Positions 44,192-53,513 are shown, counted from the first letter of the stretch. The stretch is DNA of 64,000 nt from Achromobacter anxifer (GCF_903652925.1 NZ_CAHLAR010000002.1:124001-188000), one strand, 5' to 3'. Notes: a model not told the origin generated them from the letters alone. Made by a program: numbers and translations.

Positions 44192-47100
44192 TCAGGCAAA
44201 GGCTTCAACGTATTCGCGCCAGGCGTAGGCGCTGCCGTCGTCGATCAGCGCCAGCTCCTGCGCCAGCGGCAGGTCGGGGCGCGGTCCCATCAGGTCGCGG
44301 AAGCCCGGGTCGCCGTTGGAGCCGGCAAACTTGCGCTCGCAGGACAGCGGCACGCTCATCGAGAACATGAACACTTCGATCTCGATGGTGATGGTGGCGC
44401 GTCCGGCGCATTTGCCGCTTTCGAATTCGTAGCGCAGTTCCAGGTAGATTTCGATCGAGACGCTGACGATGCCGAGTACGCTGACGCAGCCGCCCATGCG
44501 GAAGTAGCCGGCCAGCGCGCAGGCGTTTTTCTCCATGCGGAAGTAGATGCCCGCCATCACGTGCACGCCGCCGGAGGCCACGCCCAGGTTGACCGACACG
44601 CTGGCGCCGAATTCGAAGGCGGCCTCCAGGATCTGGATGCCGCTGGGATCCAGCGTCACGCCGAAGAATCCGCCGCCGCCGAACATGCAGACCGACAGAT
44701 TGAAGGGCTGTTCGCGCGTGCAGAAATTGAAGCGCACCGCCAGCGGCTGACCGATGAAGGGCACGGTGAAGCCCGCGCCCAGGCTCAGGTTCGACAGGTT
44801 GAAAACGCCGATGGCGACGGCCGGCAGCGCCAGGTCGAAGCCAGCGTCCACGCCCTTGGCCGAGATGTCCAGGTGGGGCGGATCGGAGAAGCCGTCCAGC
44901 GGGATCAGGTCGCGCAGCGTTTCCACGAAGGACAGCGGGCCGACGAACTTGATGTCGGTCAGCAGCACGTCCACGTCCATCTTCGCGGCCGTGTCGATGC
45001 GGAACTCGATCTTCTCGAAGTTCAGCTCCATGAAGCTGGCCGGAGCGATCAGCACCAGGTCGAAGTTCTTCAGCGAGCAGACCACCGACATCTTCGGCGC
45101 GCTCTGGCCGTTCTTGCGCACGCGCGCCTCGACGGCGACGCGGAATCCATGGATGTCGTTGGCGACGAACAGCGGCGGGTCGCCGTCCTTGATCGCCCAG
45201 CTCTTGATCACCGGATTCCAGTCGAAGCGGATGGTGAGCTCGTCGCCAGTCAGCAGGTCCAGCAGTTCCGCGCTGGCCAGCACCGCGTCCACCGCCAGCT
45301 TGACTGCTTGCAACGCCGTCTGCGCGATCTGGCGCGGCGCGCCTTCGAGCAGGCGCGCCGCGCCTATGGTGTCGGACAGCGGCTGCGCCGTATTCGAGAT
45401 GGCCTGCAGGCGCGGCTTGAGCGTGGCCGCGTCCGCGAACAGCTGGTCCAACTGGTCGGGATGGCCCACCACGGCGTCGAGCGCGTCATACAGCGCCTTG
45501 CCCTGCGTCAGCAGCACGGTTATCACGCCCACGCTGTCCAGCAAGGTCAGCGTGGTGGTCGCGGCCAGCCGCAGCGATTGCCGCAGGCCGTCGGGCAGGC
45601 CGACGCCGTTGACCTGCGCGTCGGCTGCCGCGCGCAGCGCCAGCGCCGCGTTGCGCGCCGCGGTGAGCACCGCAGGCAGCCCCGGCAGGGCGGGCGATGC
45701 ATCGAAGGAGAGTCCCGCCAGCAGCGCCACCTGATCGCGCACCGCGTCCAGCGCGGAAATCAAGGCGTTGACGCGGGCCTGCGCGTCCTGCACCAGCGCC
45801 TGCGCATAGGCCTGCGCCTGCTTCAGCAGGTCCTGCAAGGTGGCGCGCAGCACCTTCAGCGCGCCTTCGGCGATGCGGCCGGGCTGCTGCGCCAGGTCCG
45901 CCACCAGGCCGTACAGCCGGCCCATTTCGTTGACCAGGCTTTCCAGCTGCGAACAGGCCTCGGCCACGAAGCGCGGCACCTGCTCCGGCGTGTTCGCCGC
46001 GTTGGCGACCGTCTCGATCACGTCGCCCAGCGGGATGCAGCCGAACAGCAGCGGCAACGGCAGGTCGGACAAGGTCTTGGGGAAGACATTCTTGCCGATC
46101 AGCGTGCCCGCGACGAAGTCCTCCACCTTGCCGCTGACCGGCCCGGCCAGCCGCGACAACGCGCTGGGCCGCAGATTGGGCTGGACGAAGCCGCCCGCGC
46201 GGTCGCCCTGCGCGGAGAAGTCCAGCGCGGCGTCGCCGCGATAGCCGGGTTCGGCGTCGATGTCGCCGAACACCTGGCCGACGTTGGCGGCGTCGAAGCC
46301 GTGGCGCAGATAGTGGCTGTTCCAGCTGAGCCAGTTGCTCTTGCCGTTGCCGGTCAACTGGGCCAGGGCCGCGATGCGGATCGAGGCGCGCTTGATCCCG
46401 GGGTAGAACAGCGGGCCGTTGAGGCCATCGCTGTAGGCGCGCAGCTGGGTATTGCCGGGATCGACCAGGCCGTCGAATTCGATCGAGTCCACCTGCGCCG
46501 TGGTGTCGCCCGGCTTCACGGGCGACGCCAGCGTGACGCGCTGCTGCTTCATCTGCGCGGTGCGGCGGTCGATAAGTTCTGGCTTGCGCCAGGCGGCCTG
46601 CGCCTTGCCCGCGAAGATTTCCGCCGCGGGAAAGTCGGGCGCCAGCCATAGCCCGTTGATCAGGCGCGGACAGGCGTGGCCGCCGTCCATGAAGATCATG
46701 GGCAGGTCGAACTGCACGTTGCGGCCGTCGATGTCGGTGGCCGAGCAGGCGAAGCGGAAGGCGGTCTTATTCACGCAGGGCCAGAACAGCAGCTGCCCCA
46801 GGTTGTCGATGTTGCTGGCGGGGGAGGTAGGCAGGTCCAGGCTGGGCGTGACCGCGGTCAGGATGCGCACGCTGGAGAACGGCATCTGGCGGTGCAGGGA
46901 GATCAGGTTGCCCGAGCCGTCGCGCGCCTGCAGTTCCGGGTCGGCATACTGGCGTTCGCGCTGGCGCACGATGATGAACAGGCGCTGGCGCAGGTAAGCC
47001 GTGTTGCCGGGCGTGCCGGGATGGAACTTGCGTTCGCTGACCTTCACCAGCGAGGCGCGATGGCCGAAGGGAAACAGCAGGCCCTTGTAGACGATCCGGA

Positions 47101-48367
47101 CGTAGTGGTCGCGGCCCATGCTGCCGCGATGCGTCCATTCCTCCAGCGACAGGCCCGGCGCGTCCCAGTTGCCGCGCGAATCCAGCCAGGCGCCCAGCGC
47201 CGACAGCATCAGCAGCCGCGCGTCCGCCGGTTGCGGCGTGTAGTTGCCCACCGAGAAGTTGGACGACAGGTGCGCGATCTGGAAGCGGTCGAAGTCGTCC
47301 ATGGGCATGCGGAACGGCGACGTGTTGGGCTTGGGCAGATAGGTGTCCGCCGGCACCGGAAACGCGGCCTGCATGGGCTTGGTCGTGCCTTCGCCGCCCA
47401 GCGCCCAGACCGCGCGCACGGTGGGCCGGGCATCGTCGGGGCTGGGCGCGCTTGCGCTGTCCTGTGGCGGCGCGGCCAGCAGCTGCGAATGCCATAGCTC
47501 GGTGTGCCGGGTGGCGGCGGAGGTCGCCGGCGCCTTGGCGTGGCGCCAGCGTTCTTCGGCATGGGGGCTGAGGATCAGCCGCCAGGGCAGTTCTATCGCC
47601 GTCTGCTGCGCCGTGGGCGGCGCCGGCTTGGGGCCGCGCCTGAGGAGTTCGATCAGGGCGCTGCTGCGTTGCAATTCGCGGGTGACGGAGGTGTTCAGGC
47701 GCAGCGCGCGCAAGCCTGGCGCGCCGCCGGCCTGGCGCAGCAGCAGCGCGCCCGGCGCGTTCTGCTGAGTGGCGATGCGGGCATTGCGCAGCGCGAAGCT
47801 GGACAGCGCCGCGCGCTGCGCGGGCGTGAGCTTGTCGATGCGCTTGTCGAACAGGTCGCGCAGGTTCAGGCGCGGCGCGCTGGCGGCGGGCGGCCGCGCG
47901 TTGGCGGCCACGGCCAGCGGCAGCGTCTCCATCGCGGCCAGCACGCCCTCCAGCGTGTAGGGCACGTCGAAGCCGTCGGGAATGGCGAAGGCCAGCCGCG
48001 ATTCGCCGGCGATGCGCGCTCGCACTGGCGGGCCCGTCGGGGTTTCCTGGCCGCCGCCCGCGGGTTCGGGCTTGTCTGGGGTGGGGCGGGGCGGCGGCTG
48101 ATTGCTGATGCCGTCGGCGGGCGTTTCAAAGAACGTCTCTTCGGCGATCGATTGCGGCGGGAAGTGGACGATGAGCGTGGCCGCCCCGTCGCCGGCCTTC
48201 TTCAGGCGCGGCGGCTGGCCCGGCGTCACCGCCAGATTGCGCAATTCCAGCCGCAAGGCCAACAGGTCGACCGGCCGCAGCACGGCTTGGCCGGGGCGGC
48301 TGCCGTCGAAGAAATTGCGGTTGGGATTGGGGGCCAGGACAGGAATGTTCAGGCGTCTGGTGACCAT
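44192..48367 (-). CDS. giant protein of unknown function, upstream member of pair
   Basis: 1,391 aa from ATG 48367, which has GCAGGAGAACTGGC before it; an in-frame reading to 48442 is less likely. No recognised domain, no signal peptide. Residues 1-780 are mixed, with IELPWRLILSPHAEERWRHA, SMGRDHYVRIVYKGLLFPFG, and FGDIDAEPGYRGDAALD. About 800-1040 is helix-forming and Ala/Leu/Gln-rich with heptad-like spacing (LKVLRATLQDLLKQAQAYAQ). From about 1040 it becomes beta-strand-like with alternating hydrophobic residues and glycines (CMFGGGGFFGVTLDPSG, VSVSIEIYLELRYEF) and nine or so Cys. This three-part design suggests a structural or secreted assembly rather than a soluble enzyme; that is inference. 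Confidence 0.85.
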   Translation of the reverse strand: MVTRRLNIPVLAPNPNRNFFDGSRPGQAVLRPVDLLALRLELRNLAVTPGQPPRLKKAGDGAATLIVHFPPQSIAEETFFETPADGISNQPPPRPTPDKPEPAGGGQETPTGPPVRARIAGESRLAFAIPDGFDVPYTLEGVLAAMETLPLAVAANARPPAASAPRLNLRDLFDKRIDKLTPAQRAALSSFALRNARIATQQNAPGALLLRQAGGAPGLRALRLNTSVTRELQRSSALIELLRRGPKPAPPTAQQTAIELPWRLILSPHAEERWRHAKAPATSAATRHTELWHSQLLAAPPQDSASAPSPDDARPTVRAVWALGGEGTTKPMQAAFPVPADTYLPKPNTSPFRMPMDDFDRFQIAHLSSNFSVGNYTPQPADARLLMLSALGAWLDSRGNWDAPGLSLEEWTHRGSMGRDHYVRIVYKGLLFPFGHRASLVKVSERKFHPGTPGNTAYLRQRLFIIVRQRERQYADPELQARDGSGNLISLHRQMPFSSVRILTAVTPSLDLPTSPASNIDNLGQLLFWPCVNKTAFRFACSATDIDGRNVQFDLPMIFMDGGHACPRLINGLWLAPDFPAAEIFAGKAQAAWRKPELIDRRTAQMKQQRVTLASPVKPGDTTAQVDSIEFDGLVDPGNTQLRAYSDGLNGPLFYPGIKRASIRIAALAQLTGNGKSNWLSWNSHYLRHGFDAANVGQVFGDIDAEPGYRGDAALDFSAQGDRAGGFVQPNLRPSALSRLAGPVSGKVEDFVAGTLIGKNVFPKTLSDLPLPLLFGCIPLGDVIETVANAANTPEQVPRFVAEACSQLESLVNEMGRLYGLVADLAQQPGRIAEGALKVLRATLQDLLKQAQAYAQALVQDAQARVNALISALDAVRDQVALLAGLSFDASPALPGLPAVLTAARNAALALRAAADAQVNGVGLPDGLRQSLRLAATTTLTLLDSVGVITVLLTQGKALYDALDAVVGHPDQLDQLFADAATLKPRLQAISNTAQPLSDTIGAARLLEGAPRQIAQTALQAVKLAVDAVLASAELLDLLTGDELTIRFDWNPVIKSWAIKDGDPPLFVANDIHGFRVAVEARVRKNGQSAPKMSVVCSLKNFDLVLIAPASFMELNFEKIEFRIDTAAKMDVDVLLTDIKFVGPLSFVETLRDLIPLDGFSDPPHLDISAKGVDAGFDLALPAVAIGVFNLSNLSLGAGFTVPFIGQPLAVRFNFCTREQPFNLSVCMFGGGGFFGVTLDPSGIQILEAAFEFGASVSVNLGVASGGVHVMAGIYFRMEKNACALAGYFRMGGCVSVLGIVSVSIEIYLELRYEFESGKCAGRATITIEIEVFMFSMSVPLSCERKFAGSNGDPGFRDLMGPRPDLPLAQELALIDDGSAYAWREYVEAFA

Positions 48368-48451
48368 GCCAGTTCTCCTGCAAATAAGGAAACCCAGGAA
48401 CTCAGTCCTGCACGTCCAGCTACCTGCGAATCGAACTGCCAATGTGGCGGA

Positions 48452-48481
48452 AATCTATCGTTGTGTTGCGTTAGTAGTCAA
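48452..48481 (-). promoter_or_regulatory. candidate promoter for the giant gene pair
   Basis: On the minus strand, TTGACT (48481-48476), 18-nt spacer and TAGATT (48457-48452), 5/6 and 4/6 matches to sigma70 hexamers, about 85 nt before the start codon. It lies in the AT-richer end of the 403-nt gap 48368-48770. Confidence 0.35.
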
Positions 48482-48487
48482 CAACGG

Positions 48488-48521
48488 CCGCCGGCCGCGA
48501 TCAGCCATCCCGGCCGGCGGC
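48488..48521. terminator. GC-rich 10-11-bp stem-loop in the bio/giant-gene gap
   Basis: CCGCCGGCCG (48488-48497) and CGGCCGGCGG (48511-48520) are perfectly inverted around a 13-nt loop; one further G-C pair extends the stem. On the minus strand TTGTTGACTAC follows. It could end the bio operon transcript before the candidate promoter. The rest of the 403-nt gap has further GGCCGG/CCGGCC repeats (48701-48765) and no gene I can support. Confidence 0.5.
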
Positions 48522-48770
48522 GGTTTGAGAATTCGGATGTGGCCTTTGGATGTAGAGGCCTTGGATCTTCCTCGGGAAGTTCATGCTTTGCATGAGACTT
48601 TTGCCGGCATCCGGATGGACGGGAAAGGCTGAAGCGGCATTCGGCCGGCCGCGGCAGAAGCGTCCGCGCGCGGAATTTATTTTGTACGAATGCGTAACGG
48701 CTCCGGCCCCGGAAACCGGCCGGTCAAGGCGGGGGGCTGCTCTTGGCCGGCCCGGGCGGCCGGTCTGCTC

Positions 48771-50207
48771 TCAGCCAGCCACCGCCGGCGCGCCGCCCAG
48801 CGTTTGCAGGCATTCGGCGAGCGGCGGGATGCCGCTGGCCAGCGTTGCCACGGTCTGCGCATCGACCTTGGACAGCGGCGGAATCTCCGCCAGCACGCGG
48901 ACCTCGCCGAAGCGCTCGATGGCTTCCTTGTTGCCGGCCGACAGGGGGCCGCTCATGACGACGCCCAGCACGGGAATGCCGCGGCGCTTGAGGGCTTCCA
49001 GGCTGAGCAGGGTGTGGTTGATGGTGCCCAGCCCGCTGCGCGCGGCCAGCACCACGGGCATGTCCAGGCGCGCGATCAGGTCGATCATCATGTGGCTGTC
49101 GTCGATCGGCACATAGAGGCCGCCGGCGCCTTCGACGATCAGCGGCGCCTGCGTGGCCGGCGGGACGATGCTGGTGGCGTCGACGACGGTGTCTTCCAGC
49201 GTGGCCGCGGCCCAGGGCGACAGCGGCGCCTGCAGCACGTAGGCGGGCAGGTGCAGGCGCTCGGGCGGCAAGCCGGCCAGCTGCGCCACGGTTTCGGTGT
49301 CGCCGGGCTCTTCCGCCACGCCAGTCTGCACCGGTTTCCAGTAGTCCGCGTTCCAGGCGCGCGCGAGGATGGCGGACACCAGGGTCTTGCCGATGCCGGT
49401 GTCAGTGCCGGTCACGAAAACCCCGGCGGGGCGATTGTTTGCTTTTTTCCACATACCGTAGGCCAGGTGATAGGTCACCCCGGCTCCTTGTTCGTCAAAC
49501 GCCGCCAGCACGCGCCGCAACTGCGCCGCGCCTAGCGGCGGGCGTCCGGGCGCGGGCGTGGTGGCGCCTATGCCTTTCAGGCCGCGCAGGAAATGCAGGC
49601 CGTCTGGATGATCTTGTATCAGCCGCTCACTGCGCACGCCACCCATCAGATTGCCGCAGTCCGGAAGGATGGCGGCGGGCGAGGGATAGGGCGGCGTCGC
49701 GGCGGCGAAACCGGCCGCGGCATGGGCGGTCTGCCATTCCTGGAACGTGCCGGCGGCCAGCGTCGCCACGGCCAGGCAACCGCCCCGCGCCAGCAGCGCG
49801 GCCAGCCGGCCCAACCCAGCATTCAGGTCGGCAAACCACTGCACCGCCAGGCTGGAGCAGATCAGGTCGTAGCCGCCCGGCAGGCCTGCCGGGTGTTCGC
49901 CGTCCAGCAACTGGTAGCGGGCAATGCCGGGCAGTGCGGCTCCTTGCCGCGCGGCCGCGAGCATGCCGGGGGCGATGTCGGTGACCGTCCAGTCGGCCGG
50001 GCCGATGCGCCGCGCCAGCGCGCGGGTCAGCAGGCCGGTGCCGCAGCCGATCTCCAGGATGCGCGGATGGGGCGGCAGGGGCAGCAGGGCGATGTCGCTG
50101 GCCAGCCGCTCGGCGGCCATGCGCTGGATCGGCGCGTGTGCTTCATAGAGGTCGGCCGCGGCGCCGAAGCGCGCGCCGACCTCGTCATTGCGCCACGCCT
50201 GCATCAT
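48771..50207 (-). CDS. bifunctional malonyl-ACP methyltransferase / dethiobiotin synthetase (BioC-BioD fusion)
   Basis: 478 aa in one frame. Residues 1-255 are BioC: LEIGCGTGLLTRAL (51-64, AdoMet site), VTDIAPGMLAAA and YDLICSSLAVQWFADL (113-128), typical of BioC. Residues 260-478 are BioD: P-loop VFVTGTDTGIGKTLVSAILA (263-282), WKPVQTGV, IVEGAGGLYVPI with the catalytic region, and VLGVVMSG. Separate enzymes are about 250 and 220 aa, so both are whole. It methylates malonyl-ACP at the start of pimelate synthesis and closes the ureido ring of dethiobiotin late in the pathway. ATG 50207 overlaps the BioH-like stop (ATGA). Confidence 0.9.
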   Translation of the reverse strand: MMQAWRNDEVGARFGAAADLYEAHAPIQRMAAERLASDIALLPLPPHPRILEIGCGTGLLTRALARRIGPADWTVTDIAPGMLAAARQGAALPGIARYQLLDGEHPAGLPGGYDLICSSLAVQWFADLNAGLGRLAALLARGGCLAVATLAAGTFQEWQTAHAAAGFAAATPPYPSPAAILPDCGNLMGGVRSERLIQDHPDGLHFLRGLKGIGATTPAPGRPPLGAAQLRRVLAAFDEQGAGVTYHLAYGMWKKANNRPAGVFVTGTDTGIGKTLVSAILARAWNADYWKPVQTGVAEEPGDTETVAQLAGLPPERLHLPAYVLQAPLSPWAAATLEDTVVDATSIVPPATQAPLIVEGAGGLYVPIDDSHMMIDLIARLDMPVVLAARSGLGTINHTLLSLEALKRRGIPVLGVVMSGPLSAGNKEAIERFGEVRVLAEIPPLSKVDAQTVATLASGIPPLAECLQTLGGAPAVAG

Positions 50208-50890
50208 GCGGCGTCCGCCAGGCGGGAAATGAAGGCGCGGATATGGGCCGCGCACCAGGGCGCGTCCGTGACGGGCAGCAGGTGGCCGCCGCCTTCCCGG
50301 TCATGGCGCTGCGCATCGGGCCGGCCGGCGTAGGCCGCCTGCGTCATGGCTGCGGGAACGATGGGATCTTCCGATCCGGCCAGGACCAGCAGCGGCGCCG
50401 GCAGCGCGGCCAGGGCGTCGCGCCGGTCTTCGTCGCGCAGCGCCTGCAGGTCGCGCGCCAGCGGCGCCAGCCTGGGCTCGCCGAAATCGGATTCGTCGCC
50501 GCAGCGCTGGCGGAAGTCGCGCAGCACGGCCGCGGGGGCCGCGTCCAGGCGCCTGGCCATGCGCTCCAGCATGCGCGGCGCCACGCCGGCTTCAAAGCCG
50601 GGGCCGGCCGCGAAGCGCGAGAAGCCGTTGATGGACACCAGGCCCAGGCAGTTTGCCGGCGGCTCGCGCAAGAGACGCAGCGCGCCCAGCGAGTGGCCGA
50701 TGGCCAGCACCGGGCCGTCGACGGCGGGTTCCTGCGCGGCGCCGTAGTAGCCGGCGTCGAACACGGCCTGGGGCCAGTCCCGCAGTTCGGCGCGCAAGGC
50801 GGTCCAGACCGAGGCGTCGAAGGCCCAGCCATGGACGAACAGCAGGGTGGGGCGGGACAGGCCGGCTTGCATGCGAGCGGCGCGCTTCAC
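50204..50890 (-). CDS. bioH: pimeloyl-ACP methyl ester esterase (BioH-like alpha/beta hydrolase)
   Basis: 228 aa alpha/beta-hydrolase expected to release pimeloyl-ACP from its methyl ester, ending BioC-BioH chain building. Oxyanion loop LLFVHGWAFDASVW, nucleophile elbow AIGHSLGAL (G-H-S-L-G), acid region VLAGSEDPIVPAA and the His in REGGGHLLPV complete the triad. GTG 50890 overlaps the bioF stop (GTGA); ATG 50872 is an alternative start. BioH proteins are about 250 aa. Position between bioF and the BioC-BioD fusion supports the role; other gatekeeper esterases (BioV, BioG) cannot be excluded. Confidence 0.82.
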   Translation of the reverse strand: MKRAARMQAGLSRPTLLFVHGWAFDASVWTALRAELRDWPQAVFDAGYYGAAQEPAVDGPVLAIGHSLGALRLLREPPANCLGLVSINGFSRFAAGPGFEAGVAPRMLERMARRLDAAPAAVLRDFRQRCGDESDFGEPRLAPLARDLQALRDEDRRDALAALPAPLLVLAGSEDPIVPAAMTQAAYAGRPDAQRHDREGGGHLLPVTDAPWCAAHIRAFISRLADAA

Positions 50891-52074
50891 GCCAGCGCGG
50901 CGGCGAAGCCGTCGATCAGCCGCGCCACGTCCACGTCGCGGTGCGCCGCGCTGAGCGTGACGCGCAGGCGGCTGGTGCCGGCGGGCACGGTGGGCGGGCG
51001 GATGGCCACGGCCAGCAGGCCGCGTTGTTCCAGTCCGGCCGCCAGCGCCAGGGCGCGGGCTTCGTCGCCGACGATGGCCGGAACGATCTGGGTGGACGAC
51101 GCGCCGGTGTCCAGGCCCATGCCGCGCAATGCGGCTCGCAGATTGTCGCCCGCCGCCGCCAGCCGGGCGCGCTCAGCGTCCAGCGTGGGCACCAGGTCCA
51201 GCGCCGCGTCCATGGCGCCCAGTACCGCGGGCGGCAGCGCCGTGGTGTAGATGAAGCCGGAGCAGGCGTTGATCAGGTAGTCGCAAAGCGCGCGCGAACC
51301 GGCGACATAGGCGCCGAATCCGCCCAGCGCCTTGCTGAAGGTGCCCATGGCCAGGTCGATCCGGCCGGGCGCCAGCCCCGCCAGCCCCATGCCGCGCGGA
51401 CCCAGCACGCCGGTGGCGTGCGCTTCGTCCAGGTAGACGAAGGCCTGGTAGCGGTCGGCCAGGGCGGCCAGCCGCTCCACGTCGGTCCGGTCGCCGTCCA
51501 TGCTGAACACGCTTTCGGTGACGATGAATCGGGTCACGGGCTGGCCGGCGGCGTTCTGCGCCCTGGCCGCCAGCAGGCTTTCCAGATGTTCCAGGTCGTT
51601 GTGCCGGAAACGGATCTGCTTCACGCCCGCCGCCTGGCAGCCGTGGTGCAGGCTGGCATGGTTGAGCTTGTCGGCGTACAGCTCGACTTCGCCCTGGCTG
51701 GCGACGGCGCGCAGCAGGGCGGGCAGCACGGCGGCGTTGGCCTGCCAGCCCGAGGCCAGCAGCAGCGCGGCCTCGGTGCCCTTGAGCCGGGCCAGCTTGG
51801 CTTCGACCTGTTCGTGCAGGTCCAGGTTGCCCGTCACCAGGCGCGAGGCCTGGGCGCCCGCGCCGTGGCGGGCCGTCCATTCGCGCGACCGTTCGACCAG
51901 TAGCGGATGCCGCGACAGGCCCAGGTAGTCGTTGCTGGAGAAGTTCAGGACGGGCTGGCCGTCAAGCACCAGACGGCCCGGCGCGGCGGCGCTGGCGGTG
52001 CGCAGGCGGCGGCGCACACGGCGCGTTTCGGCGCGCGCCAATTCAGAGGAGAAAAGCGGATCCAGCTTGGACAT
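50887..52074 (-). CDS. bioF: 8-amino-7-oxononanoate synthase
   Basis: PLP enzyme joining pimeloyl-ACP/CoA and alanine. 395 aa from ATG 52074 (MSKLDPLFSSELAR); upstream in-frame sequence to 53124 is antisense to bioA. NFSSNDYLGLSRHPLLVERS at the N-terminus, VTESVFSMDGDRTDVERL, YLDEAHATGVLG with the PLP-ring Asp/His, and the Schiff-base Lys in MGTFSKALGGFGAYVAG. It heads a minus-strand operon bioF-bioH-bioCD with 4-nt overlaps, divergent from bioA across 144 nt. No BirA- or BioR-type operator is evident in that gap. Confidence 0.95.
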   Translation of the reverse strand: MSKLDPLFSSELARAETRRVRRRLRTASAAAPGRLVLDGQPVLNFSSNDYLGLSRHPLLVERSREWTARHGAGAQASRLVTGNLDLHEQVEAKLARLKGTEAALLLASGWQANAAVLPALLRAVASQGEVELYADKLNHASLHHGCQAAGVKQIRFRHNDLEHLESLLAARAQNAAGQPVTRFIVTESVFSMDGDRTDVERLAALADRYQAFVYLDEAHATGVLGPRGMGLAGLAPGRIDLAMGTFSKALGGFGAYVAGSRALCDYLINACSGFIYTTALPPAVLGAMDAALDLVPTLDAERARLAAAGDNLRAALRGMGLDTGASSTQIVPAIVGDEARALALAAGLEQRGLLAVAIRPPTVPAGTSRLRVTLSAAHRDVDVARLIDGFAAALA

Positions 52075-52218
52075 CAATATTTCCGGCGGCGGCCGGGCAG
52101 GGAGAGCGCCCGCGCCAGGCCGTAGAATGCGAGCCATTGTAGTGGAGGCGGGCGCCGCCCTCGTCAGGCCCTGGCTGCCGGCAGGCCCGGGCGCGCCGCC
52201 GGTATCGAGAGGTGAATC

Positions 52219-53487
52219 ATGCACACGCCCGACTGGGTGGCCCAGGGCCAACCCCATATCTGGCTCCCCTATGCCCAAATGAAGACGGCGACGCCGCCGC
52301 TGCCGGTGGTGCGCAGCCACGGCTGCCGGCTGGAGCTGGCCGACGGCCGCAGCCTGATCGACGGGGTGGCGTCCTGGTGGACGGCCTGCCACGGCTACAA
52401 CCATCCGCACATCGCCCAGGCGGTGCGCGCGCAGCTGGACGCCATGCCGCACGTCATGTTCGGCGGCCTGACGCATGAGCCGGCGCTGAAGCTGGCGCGC
52501 CGCCTGGCCGCCATGCTGGGGCCGGGGCTGGACCGCGTCTTCTACACCGATTCCGGATCGGTGGCGGTGGAAGTCGCCATGAAGATGGCCCTGCAGTTCT
52601 GGCTGAACCGGGGCGAGCGGGGCCGCAGCCGGTTCCTGGCTTTCCGCGGCGGCTATCACGGCGACACCTTCGGCACCATGGCGGTCTGCGATCCGGACGA
52701 AGGCATGCACAGCCTGTACCGGGGCATGCTGGCGGAGCACGATATCGTCGACCTGCCGCGCAGCGAGGCGCAGTTGGCGGCGCTGGAGGCCCATCTGGAA
52801 GTCCACGGTTCGCGGCTGGCCGGCATCCTGGTCGAGCCGCTGGTGCAGGGCGCGGGCGGCATGCTGCTGCACGAGCCGGAAGTGCTGCGGCGCCTGCGCC
52901 GCCTGGCCGACCGGCACGGCCTGCTGCTGATCTTCGACGAGATCTTCACCGGCTTCGGTCGCACCGGCACCCTGTTCGCCTTCGAGCAGGCCGGCATCCG
53001 CCCCGACATCGTGACCTTGTCCAAGGCGCTGACCGGCGGCACCTTGCCGCTGGCCGCCACCGTGGCCAGCAGCCGGGTGTTCGAGGCCTTCTGGTCCGAC
53101 GACCCGTCCCACGCGCTGATGCACGGTCCCACTTTCATGGGCAACGCGCTGGCCTGCGCCGCGGCCAATGCCTCGCTGGACCTGTTCGAAACCGAGCCGC
53201 GGCTGGCGCAGGCGCAGGCCATCTCGGTTGCGCTGGCGGCCGGGCTGGAACCGTGCCGCGAGCTGCCCTGGGTGCGCGACGTGCGGGTGCTGGGCGCGAT
53301 CGGCGTGGTCGAGCTGGACGGCATTGCCGACCGCGAGGCCCTGAAGCGGCGCCTGGTGGAGGCCGGCGTCTGGGTGCGGCCGTTCGGCAACGTGGTCTAC
53401 CTGACCCCGGCGCTGACGATTTCAGAGGACGAGCTGGCCAGCCTGATGCGGGCGGTGGTGGACGTGTTGAGGCGCGAGCGTCCCTGA
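52219..53487 (+). CDS. bioA: adenosylmethionine-8-amino-7-oxononanoate aminotransferase
   Basis: Transfers an amino group from AdoMet to KAPA, giving DAPA. 422 aa class III aminotransferase. HIWLPYAQMKTATPPLPVV is the BioA N-terminal pattern; SWWTACHGYNHPHI and FYTDSGSVAVEVAMKMALQF bind substrate and PLP phosphate; LLIFDEIFTGFGRTG and the Schiff-base Lys in VTLSKALTGGTLPLA are complete. GAGAGGTGAATC precedes the ATG. With bioF, bioH and the BioC-BioD fusion it completes the route to dethiobiotin; bioB is not in the window. Confidence 0.95.
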   Translation: MHTPDWVAQGQPHIWLPYAQMKTATPPLPVVRSHGCRLELADGRSLIDGVASWWTACHGYNHPHIAQAVRAQLDAMPHVMFGGLTHEPALKLARRLAAMLGPGLDRVFYTDSGSVAVEVAMKMALQFWLNRGERGRSRFLAFRGGYHGDTFGTMAVCDPDEGMHSLYRGMLAEHDIVDLPRSEAQLAALEAHLEVHGSRLAGILVEPLVQGAGGMLLHEPEVLRRLRRLADRHGLLLIFDEIFTGFGRTGTLFAFEQAGIRPDIVTLSKALTGGTLPLAATVASSRVFEAFWSDDPSHALMHGPTFMGNALACAAANASLDLFETEPRLAQAQAISVALAAGLEPCRELPWVRDVRVLGAIGVVELDGIADREALKRRLVEAGVWVRPFGNVVYLTPALTISEDELASLMRAVVDVLRRERP

Positions 53488-53513
53488 GCCGCTGCAAAGC
53501 CGCGGATGCCGCC

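Noticed and set aside
42653-46651. 1,332-aa plus-strand frame antisense to the giant genes
   Set aside because: Composition (VGxxQRxVAGQ, excess Gln, His, Arg, Gly) is that of a reverse-strand shadow. The minus-strand frames have ribosome sites and ordered segments. Worth recalling only if the minus-strand proteins fail to be detected.
52075-52218. Search for a BirA or BioR operator between bioF and bioA
   Set aside because: No TTGTAAACC...GGTTTACAA or TTATAGAT-type dyad is present in the 144 nt.
50887-53124. 745-aa extension of bioF
   Set aside because: The upstream part is antisense to bioA; the true start with family N-terminus is at 52074.
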